Shown: positions 1-9,882, numbered from the stretch's first letter. The stretch: 64,000 nucleotides of DNA from Faucicola sp902506215 (GCA_016888885.1 CP069437.1:1-64000), one strand, 5' to 3'. The notes: generated by a model from the sequence alone, not told the origin. Translations and numbers: made by a program.

Positions 1-1
1 C

Positions 2-559
2 TCGGATTTGACCGCCAGTATTGACAAATTGCAACTTGCTATCCAGCAGATTGACAGTCAGACCAAACAGCTTTTTATGGATATGTTGACCCAAGTCAAT
101 ATCGATCTTAACAAGCTATTCACCCAAGTGTTCGGTGGCGGGCAAGCTAAGCTGGTGTTATCAGACCATACCAATGACAAAGATGGCAGCGGCAAAGGCT
201 GGCAGTCAGGGTTAGAGCTTATGGCACAGCCGAAAGGCAAAAAGAACAGCCGGCTGGCGCTGTTATCGGGCGGGGAGAAGACCTTAACGGCGTTAAGTTT
301 AATCTTTGCTATTTTTAAACAGCAGCCCGCGCCATTTTGTGTGCTCGATGAAGTCGATGCGCCGCTCGATGACGCCAATGTCGCACGCTTTACCCGCTTA
401 ATTGAGCAGCTTGCCAAAGACGTACAGTTTGTTTTTATCAGTCATAACAAACTTGCCATGCAAATTGCCGATGAGCTCAAAGGTGTGACCATGCCAACGG
501 CGGGGGTGTCCAAGCTGGTCAGTGTGGATATGGCGGAGGTGGAAGCTTATTTGGCATAA
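2..559 (+). CDS. smc: Chromosome segregation protein SMC, C-terminal part
   Basis: This is the C-terminal ATPase head of SMC, cut by the left edge of the window; the frame is open from base 2, so no start codon is present here. SMC with ScpAB organises and segregates the chromosome. Visible motifs are the ABC signature (LLSGGEKTL), a Walker B segment (FCVLDEVDAPLDD) and the switch/H-loop segment (FVFISHNK) close to the end. The fragment has about 185 residues of a protein usually near 1150. The next gene is zipA, an smc-zipA order typical of Moraxellaceae and relatives. The family call is firm. Confidence 0.93.
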   Translation, partial: SDLTASIDKLQLAIQQIDSQTKQLFMDMLTQVNIDLNKLFTQVFGGGQAKLVLSDHTNDKDGSGKGWQSGLELMAQPKGKKNSRLALLSGGEKTLTALSLIFAIFKQQPAPFCVLDEVDAPLDDANVARFTRLIEQLAKDVQFVFISHNKLAMQIADELKGVTMPTAGVSKLVSVDMAEVEAYLA

Positions 560-717
560 GCGATTTTCACCTGTCAAATACGCAAAAAGTCAAGCCTTGT
601 CACGGTTTTTTCTAGCTGATTTTATGAAGTCATGATAGTATAACGGCAAAAATACCGATGTAAAAATTTTTACACTACAAACAGGGTCGTTATCGTCTTT
701 CTCAAAGGTCGTTGTTT

Positions 718-1683
718 ATGTCTATCACTCAGCTTATTCTTATCATTCTTGCGGTTGTTGCTATCGTTTGGGGTATTTACACGCTACTAAAATCCATTCG
801 TCAAAAAAACCAAGATGTATTAGCGACTGACGCGATTGAACATGATAAAGATGGTTTACCTATTATTCCACGCCATCAGCGCCCTGAGCCCGAAGAAAGC
901 CAGTTGTTTAAAGCGGAAATTACACCCGACAATCCTAAAGGCGAAGTAAAGCTAAGCGCGGACGATACCGAACTGCGCCTAGACAACTATCCAGCCAATG
1001 GCGGTTTTGCCAATGCCAATGTCACTAAATCTGCCAATGTCACTAAATCTGCCAATGACAAATTATTGGCAGAAACCAATACATTTGTGGAAAACGAAAA
1101 CGACGCTTTTAGCATGCTTGCCAATGCCACAGAGACTATCAGCCCTGTTGTGCATACTTTCGATGAAAATCAGCTAAAAAATGACAGCTTTACCGATAAC
1201 AGCCCAATTTTGGACACCCATATCCAAGCGCAAATTGACGAAGAACAAAACAGCCCACTCAACAACGCGATTCAAAATATCAACATCAGTATTTTTCCTA
1301 ATCAGCAGTTTGTCGACATTAAAGGCGATTATCTGTTAGAGCTGATTGATAAATATGGCTTGAAGTTTGGTGCGATGAATATGTTCCATCGCTACGAAAA
1401 CAAAGACGGGACAGGCTTATTGTGGTTTAGTCTGATGATGATTGACAATGAGGGTATTTCACCTTTCGATCTCAATCGACTACCGACGCAAACCATGAAA
1501 GGCTTGGTATTATTTTTATCGCTACCACACCCACGCCCTGTTCAAGGCTTTGATAGCATGATGAGTATCGCAGGATTGCTTGCCAATGACCTAAATGCCA
1601 CGGTATATGACGACACAGGTGAGCCGATTAACAAAGAAAATACCCAAGCCATGCGCGAGCTTGCCATTAATTTTGGTCGATAG
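718..1683 (+). CDS. zipA: Cell division protein ZipA
   Basis: ZipA anchors FtsZ to the inner membrane in the divisome. The protein begins with one hydrophobic segment (about residues 3-22, LILIILAVVAIVWGIY), followed by a basic patch, a long low-complexity acidic/Asn-rich linker, and a globular C-terminal FtsZ-binding domain of roughly the last 130 residues. I place the start at the ATG at 718, with AAAGG nine bases upstream, rather than at the TTG six bases earlier. The linker carries an 18-bp tandem duplication (ANVTKS units, 1015-1056). It sits between smc and ligA and is followed by a terminator-like hairpin. Linker length varies widely in this family. Confidence 0.9.
   Translation: MSITQLILIILAVVAIVWGIYTLLKSIRQKNQDVLATDAIEHDKDGLPIIPRHQRPEPEESQLFKAEITPDNPKGEVKLSADDTELRLDNYPANGGFANANVTKSANVTKSANDKLLAETNTFVENENDAFSMLANATETISPVVHTFDENQLKNDSFTDNSPILDTHIQAQIDEEQNSPLNNAIQNINISIFPNQQFVDIKGDYLLELIDKYGLKFGAMNMFHRYENKDGTGLLWFSLMMIDNEGISPFDLNRLPTQTMKGLVLFLSLPHPRPVQGFDSMMSIAGLLANDLNATVYDDTGEPINKENTQAMRELAINFGR
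1015..1056 (+). repeat. 18-bp tandem repeat in zipA linker
   Basis: The unit gccaatgtcactaaatct occurs twice in a row (1015-1032 and 1033-1050) and its first six bases follow a third time. It encodes two A-N-V-T-K-S units in the unstructured linker, so copy number changes stay in frame. Confidence 0.9.
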
Positions 1684-1701
1684 ATTTTCTTAAAATGAAA
1701 C

Positions 1702-1729
1702 AAGGTACTCCTCGTGAGTGCCTTTTTTT
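1702..1729 (+). terminator. Intrinsic terminator after zipA
   Basis: A hairpin with arms AAGG(t)ACTC and GAGT(g)CCTT around a short CTCGT loop is followed by a run of T. It lies about 20 bases after the zipA stop and separates zipA from ligA. Confidence 0.65.
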
Positions 1730-1832
1730 ATGGTTAAAAGTTTTATTGTTTTGACTGACCCGATGACTGAAAAAATTGACCAAGTAAGCCATCACTTTGT
1801 TGTAAAATATCCGTTATCTTTTTTAAATCATT

Positions 1833-3860
1833 ATGATTATGAACACAGCCGCTATTACTGCGCAAATGCGCAAACTCATTGCACAGCTAAAACAACATAA
1901 CCATGCTTACTACGTCTTAGATAATCCGCTGTTAGAAGATAGCGAATACGACCAACTTCGCCAAGAACTGGTGGCACTAGAAACCGCCCATCCTGAATTG
2001 GTACAAAGCGACAGCCCTACCAACCAAGTAGGCGACAAACCGTTGCCATTTTTTACCCAAGTCACCCACCAAATACCCATGCTGTCACTGGGTAATTTAT
2101 TTACCTTTGACGATTTACAGAATTTTATGCGACGGGTCAATGACCGTTTGGCAGACCATCAGCAAAATCCTGAATATGAAGTCGAGCTCAAACTTGATGG
2201 GCTTGCGGTTTCACTGTTGTACCAAAACGGGCAATTTGTGCAAGCGGTCACTCGCGGCGATGGTCAAACGGGCGAAGATATTACCCAAAACGTGCGTACT
2301 ATTCGAAATCTACCCCTGCAGCTGGCGATTGATATACCGCGCTTAGAAGTGCGCGGCGAAGTACTCATGCCCAAAGCAGGGTTTGCAAGGCTCAACCGTG
2401 ATGCCCAAGCAAAAGGGGAGAAAACCTTTGCCAATCCGCGTAACGCTGCCGCAGGAAGTTTGCGCCAGCTTGATCCCAATATCGCCAAAAGTCGTCCGCT
2501 GGCGTTTTATGCCTATTCTGTCAATCAGGGCTTGCCCGCTGAGATTACCACCCAATCCGATGCGCTTTTTTGGCTACAAGGGTTGGGTTTTAGCATCAGC
2601 GATATCAAAATCGTGCAAACAGCCGCGCAGCTACAAGCGTATTATCAATCGGTGATTGAGAAACGCAGTCGCTTACCCTTTGAAATTGATGGCACGGTGA
2701 TTAAGGTCAATAGTTTAGCCTTGCAAGAGCAACTGGGCTTTTTAAGCCGTGAGCCACGCTGGGCAACTGCCTATAAATTCCCTGCCGAAACCGTGATGAC
2801 GCGTCTAAATGCGATTGAATGGCAAGTAGGGCGCACAGGTCAGTTGACGCCCGTGGGCAAGCTTGAACCTGTCAATGTCGGTGGCGTCACTGTGAGCAAT
2901 GTGACCCTACATAATATCGGTGAAATTCAGCGTTTAGATATCCGAGCAGGGGACATGGTCAGCGTACACCGTGCCGGTGATGTCATTCCCAAAGTTACGC
3001 GCGTTTGGACGGACGAGCGCCCCGCCAATGCCCAAGTGGTGAGCCTGCCGACGCATTGCCCGGTGTGTGGTTCACCTGTTATTATGCCAGAAGGCGAAGC
3101 GCTGGCACGATGCACTGGGGGGCTATTTTGCCCAGCCCAGCAACAAGAAGCACTGATTCACTTTGTCAGTCGTAAAGCGATGGATATCGACGGGCTCGGT
3201 GAGCGTTGGTTGATTAACTTTTTTGAGCAGGGTATTGTTAAAAATGTCGCAGATATTTATGCGCTTAACAATCACCGCGATGCGCTCATCAACCTTGAAA
3301 AATTGGGGGAAAAATCTGTTGAAAATATGCTGGCTGCCATTGAAAAAAGTAAAGATACGACCTTGCCGCGGTTTATCTTTGCCTTAGGTATTGGCGGCGT
3401 AGGAGAGAGCACGGCAATGAATTTAGCCATGCAATTTGGCGACTTGCAGCCGCTCATGGCAGCGAGTATTGAAGCCTTACAAAAAACCCCCGATGTCGGT
3501 GAAAAAACCGCAGACTCGATTTTTGAGTTTTTTCGTGCCGAGCACAATATCGAAGTCATCAATCGATTATTACAAGCCGGTATTCATTGGCAGCCTGTCA
3601 GCCAAGTACCTGAAGGCAATCAGCCGCTTAAAGGTCAAAGTTGGGTCATTACAGGCACCCTTGAAGGCATGGGACGTGACGAAGCCAAAGCCAAATTGCA
3701 AGCATTAGGGGCAAAAGTCTCAGGCAGCGTTTCTGCCAAGACCACCGCACTGCTCGCAGGCGAAAAAGCGGGTAGTAAACTTGCCAATGCCGAAAAACTG
3801 GGGGTAAAAGTGGTCACTGAAGCGCAATTTAACGATTTATTAAACAGTTATCATGCCTAA
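1833..3860 (+). CDS. ligA: NAD-dependent DNA ligase LigA
   Basis: LigA seals nicks in replication and repair using NAD+. At 675 residues it has the usual family length. An adenylation domain carries the KLDG motif with the nucleophile Lys at about residue 120, and an OB-fold follows. Next come a four-cysteine zinc finger (CPVCG...C...C, about residues 408-432), helix-hairpin-helix repeats, and a C-terminal BRCT domain (from about residue 592, with GQSWVITGTLEGM). The start may be the ATG at 1833 or the one at 1839; neither has a strong Shine-Dalgarno sequence. The gene follows smc-zipA, as in related genera. Confidence 0.96.
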   Translation: MIMNTAAITAQMRKLIAQLKQHNHAYYVLDNPLLEDSEYDQLRQELVALETAHPELVQSDSPTNQVGDKPLPFFTQVTHQIPMLSLGNLFTFDDLQNFMRRVNDRLADHQQNPEYEVELKLDGLAVSLLYQNGQFVQAVTRGDGQTGEDITQNVRTIRNLPLQLAIDIPRLEVRGEVLMPKAGFARLNRDAQAKGEKTFANPRNAAAGSLRQLDPNIAKSRPLAFYAYSVNQGLPAEITTQSDALFWLQGLGFSISDIKIVQTAAQLQAYYQSVIEKRSRLPFEIDGTVIKVNSLALQEQLGFLSREPRWATAYKFPAETVMTRLNAIEWQVGRTGQLTPVGKLEPVNVGGVTVSNVTLHNIGEIQRLDIRAGDMVSVHRAGDVIPKVTRVWTDERPANAQVVSLPTHCPVCGSPVIMPEGEALARCTGGLFCPAQQQEALIHFVSRKAMDIDGLGERWLINFFEQGIVKNVADIYALNNHRDALINLEKLGEKSVENMLAAIEKSKDTTLPRFIFALGIGGVGESTAMNLAMQFGDLQPLMAASIEALQKTPDVGEKTADSIFEFFRAEHNIEVINRLLQAGIHWQPVSQVPEGNQPLKGQSWVITGTLEGMGRDEAKAKLQALGAKVSGSVSAKTTALLAGEKAGSKLANAEKLGVKVVTEAQFNDLLNSYHA

Positions 3861-4063
3861 TATATACTCGGTATTGTAGAAAAAGTTAACGCCACCTTGA
3901 GTAAGCTATTTTTTGCCCAAACTATAGCAAGGTTACTTACAAAACACGTATAAATCAGTCTTTATTCATAACAATAGGGTGAAAAATTTACGCTAATATA
4001 ACTTCAGTAAGTTGCTAAAAAGACCTGACATTTTAGCAAATGGAAACCCTACTGGAGAAAAGT

Positions 4064-4342
4064 ATGAAATCACTTAAAACACTTGCGGTACTTGCAACAC
4101 TTGTTGGTTCAACAGCACTGACAGCTTGTGCTACCACTGATGCCTATGGCAACCGCGTCACTACCCAAGGCTCTTCTCGCGCGGCGATGCAAGGCGCGGT
4201 AGCGGGTGCAGCGTTAGGTGCACTGGCAAAATCAGATGGCGACCGTAGCGACATCGGTAAAGCCGCAGCAATCGGTGCAGCAGCGGGTGGTGCAACAGGC
4301 TATGTATTAAGTACATCACCTAACTATCCATACCAAAAATAA
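4064..4342 (+). CDS. Small glycine-zipper lipoprotein
   Basis: This 92-residue protein has a lipoprotein signal peptide (lysine, hydrophobic stretch, lipobox LTAC with Cys at about residue 22). The mature part is rich in Gly and Ala (AVAGAALGALAK, AAAIGAAAGGATGYV), the pattern of a glycine-zipper membrane domain. Its role is unknown; related small lipoproteins sit in the envelope. The ATG at 4064 is preceded by GGAG at good spacing, so the longer reading from 4040 is unlikely. It appears monocistronic, with a terminator directly after it. Confidence 0.8.
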   Translation: MKSLKTLAVLATLVGSTALTACATTDAYGNRVTTQGSSRAAMQGAVAGAALGALAKSDGDRSDIGKAAAIGAAAGGATGYVLSTSPNYPYQK

Positions 4343-4396
4343 GCTACACTAAAAGTTATAGCCTATCTCGACAGCATTGATGCCGGATGCTGTAAA

Positions 4397-4427
4397 AAGT
4401 CAAACCATTAAAGGTTTGGCTTTTTTC
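4397..4427 (+). terminator. Intrinsic terminator after the glycine-zipper lipoprotein
   Basis: Arms AGTCAAACC and GGTTTGGCT with loop ATTAAA are followed by six T. Confidence 0.75.
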
Positions 4428-4546
4428 TTTGCTAAACGTTAAGCCAGCTATTTGCTGCAATCAAAGATGAGTTGAAATAAAGCAGTTAATTTTTATTTGT
4501 CTAACCTAAATTGCTAGCCTAAATCATAGCGCTAAAAATCAAGGGT

Positions 4547-4581
4547 ATAAAAAAAGCCCTTATCAATTCGATAAGGGCTTT
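4547..4581 (-). terminator. Intrinsic terminator of the tRNA-Lys pair
   Basis: A perfect 11-bp hairpin (AAGCCCTTATC / GATAAGGGCTT) is followed, read on the minus strand, by a T run. It lies just past the 3' end of the second tRNA-Lys gene in transcription order. Confidence 0.85.
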
Positions 4582-4586
4582 GGATA

Positions 4587-4662
4587 TGGTGGATCGTCCG
4601 CGACTCGAACGCGGGACCAATGGATTAAAAGTCCACTGCTCTACCAACTGAGCTAACGATCC
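4587..4662 (-). tRNA. tRNA-Lys (UUU)
   Basis: On the minus strand this 76-nt sequence folds as a cloverleaf: acceptor GGATCGT/ACGATCC, D-loop AGCTCAGTTGGTAGAGC, anticodon loop CTTTTAA (anticodon TTT) and T-loop GTTCGAGTC. The 3' CCA is encoded. It is identical to the copy at 4807-4882 and probably cotranscribed with it. Confidence 0.97.
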
Positions 4663-4806
4663 TGAGAAGCGTTAAGAAAACGTCTGGGAGGCGTTTTCAG
4701 CTTCGCAAGAGCAAATCTATGATTTGCTAAAGCATTAAAAAATTGCAAAGTAATTTTGATTTCACAAGTCAAATTCATAAAATGACATTGTCAAACTTTC
4801 AAAATA

Positions 4807-4882
4807 TGGTGGATCGTCCGCGACTCGAACGCGGGACCAATGGATTAAAAGTCCACTGCTCTACCAACTGAGCTAACGATCC
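4807..4882 (-). tRNA. tRNA-Lys (UUU), second copy
   Basis: It has the same sequence, anticodon TTT and encoded CCA as the copy at 4587-4662, 144 bases away. It is the promoter-proximal member of the pair. The spacer between the copies holds no gene. Confidence 0.97.
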
Positions 4883-4951
4883 AAAAATTTTAAGGCAATA
4901 CAAAACGATTTTCACGTTTTTATTTTGGCTATTGCCGTTAAGTGAGTGCAT

Positions 4952-4979
4952 ATTATACGCATTAAATCTTGGTTTGCAA
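4952..4979 (-). promoter_or_regulatory. Sigma70 promoter of the tRNA-Lys genes
   Basis: On the minus strand TTGCAA (4974-4979) and a perfect TATAAT (4952-4957) are 16 bp apart, about 70 bp upstream of the first tRNA. Confidence 0.75.
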
Positions 4980-5154
4980 GCCTTTTTGCACAATTTTTTT
5001 AACTAAGGATTTGCATCGAAATAGAGGGGTAAATTCATCGACTTATGATAGGTTTTCACCCCTTTAATCTTTAACTTATCCAGCTTTAATTAAATGAATC
5101 TTGATTGGCTAGATGTTGATTAATCAGGTGATAAAACTTTTATTCACCACCTGA

Positions 5155-7134
5155 TTATTCACCACCCGATAAGGCATCAACAGGATTGAGTTTGGCGGCA
5201 TTGCGCGCGGGAATAAACCCAAAAACCACACCAATGAGAGTGGAACACACCACCGCCGCTACAATGGAAGTGGTTGAATACACCACTTGGAAATTACCCC
5301 CTGCAAATTTGTTAATTAAAGCGCCGATGGCAAACGCTAGGCTAATACCTAAAATCCCGCCCAAGATACACACCAAAATCGCTTCTATCAAAAACTGCTG
5401 CATGATATCAGATTGTCTTGCGCCCACTGCCATGCGCACACCAATTTCACTGGTACGCTCGGTGACTGAGACGAGCATGATATTCATGACGCCAATACCC
5501 CCAACAATCAAAGAAATAATGGCTATCGACGAAACCAGTAATGTCATCGTGCCTGTGGTGGATTCAATCGTCTGACGGATTGAATCGGAGTTTTGAATAC
5601 GAAAGTCATCGGTGCCGTGTCGCTGCTCTATCAAATCAGAAACGGCTTGCTCAGCGGCACTAGACGAGATAGTGTTTTTTAGTAGCACAATAAAACTATC
5701 TACATGACTAGTACCAAGCATTCTACGCATTACAGTGGTATAAGGCATATATAGGGTAGGGGTGTCTGAACTTGGACCAAAAGCTTGCTCAGATGGCTGC
5801 AGCACACCGATGACACGAGCGGGCACACTACCCACCAACATCACTTCACCAATGGGGTCACTGACATTGGCAAAAAAGGTGGTTTTTGCATTATCATCAA
5901 TAATCACATCTTGGGTCATCGAGGTAATACTATTGTCATTAAAGGTTTGCCCAAGCGCCAGTTTTTCCCCTTTCACCGTTAGATAATCTTTGCCCACGCC
6001 ACTGACATTTACAGAAGCTTCTGTTTCACGGTAACGGGCGGTGGCGCTGCTGCTGACTTGTGGACTGACGCTTTGCACATACGGCTGTTCTGCGACAGCA
6101 TTCGCATCGGCATCTGTTAAATTATTATCATGATATTTGCGGCGAGGGTCACCAAATTTATAGCCATCTCGTATGGTTAAAGTATTGGTGCCTAAGGAGC
6201 TAATATCATTGAGAATTTTTTGTTGAGAACCTTGCCCTAGACCCACTACCGATACCACAGAGGCAATACCAATGATAATACCTAACATGGTTAACAATGT
6301 CCGCATTTTATGGGCTTTCATCGCCAAAACAGACATCTTAAAGGCTTCAGATAAGCGGTCCAAAAACGCGGTAACACCAGATTTTTTGGCAAAATTTAGG
6401 TGTTGAACTTCAGTGGTTTTGTCAACTCTATTGTCGGTATAATAATCTTTAAGAATCTGCCCGTCTTTGATTTCAATCACGCGTTCGGCTTGGGCAGCGA
6501 TGGAAGGATCGTGGGTCACCATAATGATGGTATGACCTTGGCTATTTAGATTTCTCAAAATCGCCATCACGTCTTTACCCGATTGGCTATCTAATGCCCC
6601 AGTCGGTTCATCAGCCAGGATAATGTCGCCACCATTCATTAAGGCACGCGCAATAGATACACGCTGTTGTTGACCACCGGAGAGTTGGCTCGGGCGATTT
6701 TGGGTTTTTGCCCCAAGCCCTAAGTCGTCTAACAATTGGGTGGCGCGCGCTTCACGTTGCCGCACCGGCATCCCTGCATATACGGCAGGGACGGCGACAT
6801 TGTCTTGGGCATTGAGGTCACCAAGTAAATGATAGCGCTGAAAAATAAACCCAAAATGCTCACGGCGAAGCTCGGCAAGTTCGTCTGCGGTGAGTTTGTC
6901 CACCGCTTTGCCATAGATGTGGTAACTACCTGCGGTCGCCTGATCTAGGCAGCCTAAAATGTTCATTAAGGTGGATTTACCCGAGCCTGATTGACCGATA
7001 ATTGCGACCATTTCACCTTCATAAATGGTCAAGTCAATCCCATGTAAAACCCGAATTTTTTCATCACCTGCAGGGAATTCACGGATTAAATCCTTCACTT
7101 CCATAACAGGTTGTTTGGTGTCTTGCGTTATCAT
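5155..7134 (-). CDS. macB: Macrolide/peptide export ABC transporter MacB
   Basis: MacB is a non-canonical ABC exporter that works with the membrane fusion protein MacA and a TolC-type outer membrane channel. The 659-residue protein has an N-terminal ATPase: Walker A GQSGSGKST at about residue 50, signature LSGGQQQRVSIARAL, and Walker B ILADEPTGALD. One TM helix follows (about residues 283-305), then a large periplasmic domain, and three C-terminal TM helices typical of the FtsX/MacB permease fold. The gene lies 78 bp downstream of macA on the same strand. Because macA carries an internal stop, the pair may no longer work. No TolC-like gene is in the window. Confidence 0.93.
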   Translation of the reverse strand: MITQDTKQPVMEVKDLIREFPAGDEKIRVLHGIDLTIYEGEMVAIIGQSGSGKSTLMNILGCLDQATAGSYHIYGKAVDKLTADELAELRREHFGFIFQRYHLLGDLNAQDNVAVPAVYAGMPVRQREARATQLLDDLGLGAKTQNRPSQLSGGQQQRVSIARALMNGGDIILADEPTGALDSQSGKDVMAILRNLNSQGHTIIMVTHDPSIAAQAERVIEIKDGQILKDYYTDNRVDKTTEVQHLNFAKKSGVTAFLDRLSEAFKMSVLAMKAHKMRTLLTMLGIIIGIASVVSVVGLGQGSQQKILNDISSLGTNTLTIRDGYKFGDPRRKYHDNNLTDADANAVAEQPYVQSVSPQVSSSATARYRETEASVNVSGVGKDYLTVKGEKLALGQTFNDNSITSMTQDVIIDDNAKTTFFANVSDPIGEVMLVGSVPARVIGVLQPSEQAFGPSSDTPTLYMPYTTVMRRMLGTSHVDSFIVLLKNTISSSAAEQAVSDLIEQRHGTDDFRIQNSDSIRQTIESTTGTMTLLVSSIAIISLIVGGIGVMNIMLVSVTERTSEIGVRMAVGARQSDIMQQFLIEAILVCILGGILGISLAFAIGALINKFAGGNFQVVYSTTSIVAAVVCSTLIGVVFGFIPARNAAKLNPVDALSGGE

Positions 7135-7212
7135 CAGCCGTGTATCTCAAAGTTAGCATGCGTCATAGGTTACAATCAACGTTTACAATCTAGGGTTATC
7201 ATCTACCGATGA

Positions 7213-8523
7213 CTACATCATCGGTGGACCACCGTTATTTTTAGACGATGAACGTGATTTACTCACCGTTGCTTGACCCACAACCACCTTATCACCTTGG
7301 TTGACGCCGCTAAGAATTTGGGTGGTAATACGATTGGTGACACCTGTTTTGACCGCTTGTTTTTTGGTAGTACCATCGGCTTGTACCACTTCAACATAAC
7401 TGCCCATTTTTGGATCAGTTTTGATTGCTGCAGCCGGTACGCTAAGCACATTATTGACTTTGTTTTCAACAATATAGACTTGCGCTGTCATGTTGATGCG
7501 TAGCGCGCCATCGGGATTGGGGACAGTAAAATAACCAATGTAGTAAATCGCCGAATCCGTTGACGTTGATGAATCACTGGCGGTGGTACCATCGGGCGCA
7601 GGTCCAATGGTCGACAGCGTGGCTTGGTATTTCTTATCTGGGCGTCCAATGATATTGAAATAAACAGGCAACCCTACTTTGAGGTTAACGACATCGGCTT
7701 CTGATATTTTGGCTTTCACCCGCACACTACTCAAATCTGCCAATGTCACAATGGTGGGGGCTGATTGATTGGCGTTCACCGTTTGCCCTTGTTTGGTGGT
7801 GATAGAAATCACCGTGCCTGATATTGGGGCAACAATTTGGCTATATCCAAGATTTTTTTCAGCCGTATTGACGTCCATTTGCGATTTTTTTATGGTTTGT
7901 TGTGCACTCACAATATCGGCTTGCGATGAGGCAATATTTGCTTGGGCAGTCACAATCGCTTGTTGGGCACTGTCTACATTGGCTTGGGCTGTTTTGACAG
8001 CGGTATCCGCTTGCTCCAGCTCTTGTTTGGAGATGGCATTCATGGCAAGCAAGGATTTTAGGCGATTGTATTCTGTTTACGATTGTTGCAAGGTTGCTAT
8101 TTTACCTTTCAAGTCGGCTCGCGCTGTGGCAAGTGCGGCTTGTTTGGTCTGATAGGCGGACTTGGCACTTTCCAAATTCGCTTTGCTTTGCTGTAAGGTA
8201 GCTTGCTGCGCGGCTAAGGTATTTTGCAGGGTAACTGGGTCAATTTGAGCAATAACATCGCCCTTTTTGACCGTATCACCTACTTCGACATACAATTTTG
8301 TCACTTCCCCTGACACCTGAGCGCCCACATCCACTTGTTTAATGCCTTCAATTTTGCCCGTGGCCATCACACTGTTTTCAATATCGCTACGCTCGACACT
8401 AGCGGTGATGTAATTGGGTTTTTGGGGTTTGGGTTTAAAGTACCAATAGGCTAACGCTGCCAGTGAAATAACGATCAAACTTAAGATTGCCCATTTGAGC
8501 CATTTTTTTTGGGTAGCGGTCAT
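7213..8523 (-). pseudogene. macA: MacA membrane fusion protein, interrupted by an in-frame stop
   Basis: This is the periplasmic adaptor of MacAB. The first part (from the ATG at 8523, AAGG about ten bases upstream) has an N-terminal membrane anchor, a lipoyl/barrel-sandwich segment, and the first helix of the coiled-coil hairpin up to TLQQS. Codon 149 is TAA (8077-8079). The same frame then continues without a shift (TEYNRLKSLLAMNAISKQ...) through the second helix, lipoyl half, beta-barrel and membrane-proximal domain to the stop at 7213. A single base change (for example CAA or AAA to TAA) explains it. A TTG at 8052 could restart only a headless fragment. Sequencing error, read-through or true loss cannot be told apart here. 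Confidence 0.88.
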
Positions 8524-8832
8524 CGTGCCAAACCTTATCAAGGGATAAACAATTGAAAAAAATTAAATAAATACAGCTTTTTAACAGGGAGTATTAAAAG
8601 CTAAATGAGAATAAATTGCAATAAAAACAGGTAAGCCGAAAGGATTTTTAATTATAACCACATAATCTTGCTGGATTATAAAATAAATGTTATGAGTAAG
8701 AAAAACGCATTAAAAATTTGAGGGTAGTGGATTGTATGGTGTTTTGATGGTCGGGTTGTTTGAAGGGTTGCAAAGATTGCAAAGGTTGCGGAGCATTTTT
8801 AAAAGCAACTTTTAAAGTAACTTTTAAAGCAA

Positions 8833-9852
8833 CTAGTGAAATAATGGTTGACCCGCTAGACGAAAAGCGAGTTGGTAGAGCAGCTCCCAAGCCGGTTGTT
8901 GCACCAGACCTTTGATGGCTTGATCAGCTTGGTACAGTGCGTCCGACCAGTTTCGGGTAGCGTCATGGGAGTGACGATGCAGCGCTTTACTATACAGCTG
9001 TTGCTTGCTTTGCCAAATGCCGAGGCTTTGATAACTTGCCCCTGATTGCAAGCTTAAAATATTGCGCATGTCTTTGGCTATCATCCATAACACTAGACTC
9101 TCTGGTTCTTCACTGGCTTTGAGTTGCTGCAAGATTTTTGCAACCTGCGCAGTATCACCTGCCAACATGGCATCCGATAAATCAAAGGTGGTAAACATAG
9201 ATTGACTCACCAATCCATCAAACAGCTGAGACTCATCGATGGTCACAAAATGGGTAGGAGGATTGGCATCTGTTGTAGCATAGAGATAGGAGAGTCGCCA
9301 CAGACTTTGGTAAGCTGCCAGCAAATTATGCTGAGTTTGTGCCATCAGCATTTGCCAAGCGGGTTTGGTGAGTTCGAGCCCAAAATCTTGGGCGTGTTGC
9401 TGTAACAGTTGTTCGCGTTGCTGCTCTTGATAAAGATGGCATTCAATGACCTGACCAAATTTGTCGCAAAGCAAAAAAAACGCACTGTTTTGGCTTTTTT
9501 TATCGTATTTATCACTGATAATGACTAAGCAATTGCTCGAATTGCTGGTCGCAAATTGCGCTAATTCTGCCAACGCCTCTTTATCGGGCTTATGATTGCC
9601 GTGAACGATAATGGCTTTGTTGTCGTCAAACAGTGACAGACTGCTTAGCTCTGCCAAAACCGCTTGCCATGATTTGGCGCTGGTAATATCCATGCGCGAA
9701 ATTGCCATATTATGCTGCCGCCAATTGGGCGACATTTTTTCAATCAGCCACTGTGACAGCAACTCTTCATCGCCATGCATTAGCCACACCCCAGTGGCGG
9801 GGGCTTGCCTGTTTTTGAGATGTTGAAAGGCATTTAAAAAATTGTACTGCAT
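8833..9852 (-). CDS. holA: DNA polymerase III delta subunit HolA
   Basis: HolA is the clamp-loader subunit that opens the beta sliding clamp. The 339-residue protein has the usual family length and the delta pattern: an early segment (GVWLMHGDEELL), a RecA-like fold with FDDNKAIIVHGNHKP, and a helical C-terminal collar domain (LVLWMIAKDMRNIL). It lies 30 bp downstream of lptE, the common leuS-lptE-holA order. No clear Shine-Dalgarno precedes the ATG, which fits translation linked to lptE. Confidence 0.93.
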   Translation of the reverse strand: MQYNFLNAFQHLKNRQAPATGVWLMHGDEELLSQWLIEKMSPNWRQHNMAISRMDITSAKSWQAVLAELSSLSLFDDNKAIIVHGNHKPDKEALAELAQFATSNSSNCLVIISDKYDKKSQNSAFFLLCDKFGQVIECHLYQEQQREQLLQQHAQDFGLELTKPAWQMLMAQTQHNLLAAYQSLWRLSYLYATTDANPPTHFVTIDESQLFDGLVSQSMFTTFDLSDAMLAGDTAQVAKILQQLKASEEPESLVLWMIAKDMRNILSLQSGASYQSLGIWQSKQQLYSKALHRHSHDATRNWSDALYQADQAIKGLVQQPAWELLYQLAFRLAGQPLFH

Positions 9853-9882
9853 CAGCGTATTATCAATTAGGTATCAATTAGG

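Noticed and set aside
1718..1900. 60-codon open frame between zipA and ligA
   Set aside because: It starts inside the zipA terminator, overlaps the ligA start in another frame and shows no protein-like pattern.
4799..4993. 64-codon minus-strand frame
   Set aside because: It runs through a tRNA-Lys gene and its promoter.
8690..8890. 66-codon minus-strand frame past holA
   Set aside because: It overlaps the holA end in a different frame and is low-complexity (repeated ACTTTTAAAG words).
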